From Candidatus Delongbacteria bacterium (GTDB lineage Bacteria; Bacteroidota; Bacteroidia; Bacteroidales; ML635J-15): a DNA stretch of 5,741 bases. Positions 5,074-5,741 of this stretch are shown in pieces. Location of the stretch: the NCBI GenBank assembly GCA_027858215.1, contig JAQIDD010000157.1:1-5741 (forward strand), read 5' to 3'. Under the pieces are notes generated by a model. The model was not told the DNA's origin, made no database searches, and saw only the letters and a list, made by a program, of their open reading frames with translations. The first letter of the stretch is position 1, and each line of letters starts with the position of its first letter. The translations under genes were made by a program, and so were the position numbers.

Positions 5074-5741
5074 ATGAGAATTTGTGGTTTGGTAATCCTG
5101 TTTTTTGTAATGTCTTTTTACACATTTGCACAAAACAATGAAACACAGGGAGAAACTAAAATCCAATGGATGGATCTAGAAACAGCCATTGAAAAGCAAA
5201 AACAAAATCCCAAAATCATCCTGGTGGATATGTACACCGATTGGTGTGGATGGTGCAAAAAACTTGAAAAAGAAACATTCAATCATCCCGAAATTGCCGC
5301 GTATATCAACCGGAATTTCCACCCTGTTAAATTCAATGCAGAAACCACAGACACTATAACCTATTATGGAAAAACATACATTAACAAAAGAAGTGGCAAA
5401 CGCGCAACACATCAATTGGCCTATGTTATTTCCAATAGTAAAAAAATTTCATTTCCGTCCATCGTTTTTATTGATGAAAATGGAAAATCAAACCCTATAC
5501 CGGGTTATCTGAATGTAAAAAACATTGAGCCCATACTCGTATATTTTGCTGAGCGTATTAATAAATCATGCGATTATGATTTTTATCATAAAGCATTTAA
5601 GACATTGTACCGTCCTGAAGACACTGTCAGCATGGATACAAGTGGAAATGTCAATTGGCTGAGCCTGGAGGAGGCTTTAATGAAACAAACTCAGGATGGC
5701 AAAAAGCTAATGTTTCTGTTTTACTCCGACACATATCAACC
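5074..5741 (+). CDS. Exported thioredoxin-like protein, 3' end outside the window
   Basis: 222 complete codons are visible, and the frame is still open at the edge. A signal peptide covers residues 1-19, with probable cleavage after TFA, so the protein is exported, probably to the periplasm. The first domain (about 31-160) has YTDWCGWCKKLEKETF (54-69) with redox pair Cys58-Cys61. ISFPSIVFID (125-134) supplies the cis-Pro128 loop. The pattern fits the Thioredoxin_7-type proteins common in Bacteroidota. Between them, residues 91-124 form an insertion ending in a helix. A second copy seems to begin at Trp195: residues 195-223 align without gaps to 32-60, but Tyr221 stands where Cys58 should be. 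The ATG at 5074 is chosen because a good signal peptide follows; there is no SD. Likely role: thiol-disulfide handling of envelope proteins (inferred). Partner genes are not visible. Confidence 0.9.
   Translation, partial: MRICGLVILFFVMSFYTFAQNNETQGETKIQWMDLETAIEKQKQNPKIILVDMYTDWCGWCKKLEKETFNHPEIAAYINRNFHPVKFNAETTDTITYYGKTYINKRSGKRATHQLAYVISNSKKISFPSIVFIDENGKSNPIPGYLNVKNIEPILVYFAERINKSCDYDFYHKAFKTLYRPEDTVSMDTSGNVNWLSLEEALMKQTQDGKKLMFLFYSDTYQ

Noticed and set aside
5176..5415. Minus-strand open frame of 79 codons opposite the thioredoxin gene
   Set aside because: The plus strand encodes the WCGWC thioredoxin motif through the same region.

Overview
The window looks like ordinary chromosomal DNA from a member of the Bacteroidota, possibly Bacteroidales-like (the order is a guess). 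Four things point there: AT-rich composition; a fused FeoA-FeoB iron transporter; promoters matching the Bacteroidota pattern TTG-N19/20-TAnnTTTG rather than the sigma70 -10/-35; and a lipoprotein resembling the Bacteroidota-restricted DUF4919 family. Most genes here also lack a Shine-Dalgarno (SD) sequence, as is usual in the phylum.

Layout. Positions 1-175 hold a short array of GT-rich 8-base repeats, then a candidate promoter region. Positions 176-2644 (+) encode FeoAB, a GTP-dependent Fe(II) importer. Only 8 bases after its stop lies the stop of a convergent gene (2653-3330, -) for a small lipoprotein of unknown function. At about 3441-3476 is a rho-independent terminator closing the minus-strand ribosomal protein operon rpsF-rpsR-rplI (4606 down to 3500; bS6, bS18, bL9). 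A 146-base divergent control region (4607-4752) carries near-consensus promoters for that operon and, on the other strand, for two tRNA-Leu genes (CAG and GAG anticodons, 4753-4957), which end at a strong terminator (4961-4996). From 5074 to the window edge runs the start of an exported thioredoxin-like protein, cut off at 5741.

The genes form four or five independent units: iron uptake, a lipoprotein, part of the translation machinery (ribosomal proteins and tRNAs back to back), and an envelope redox protein. I see no phage, IS element, CRISPR array, toxin-antitoxin pair or secondary-metabolite locus, and no clearly undescribed system. The points most worth following are the strong SD sequences on rpsR and rplI only, in a phylum whose ribosomes normally hide the anti-SD, and the start of a second thioredoxin-like repeat that has lost its first active-site cysteine.
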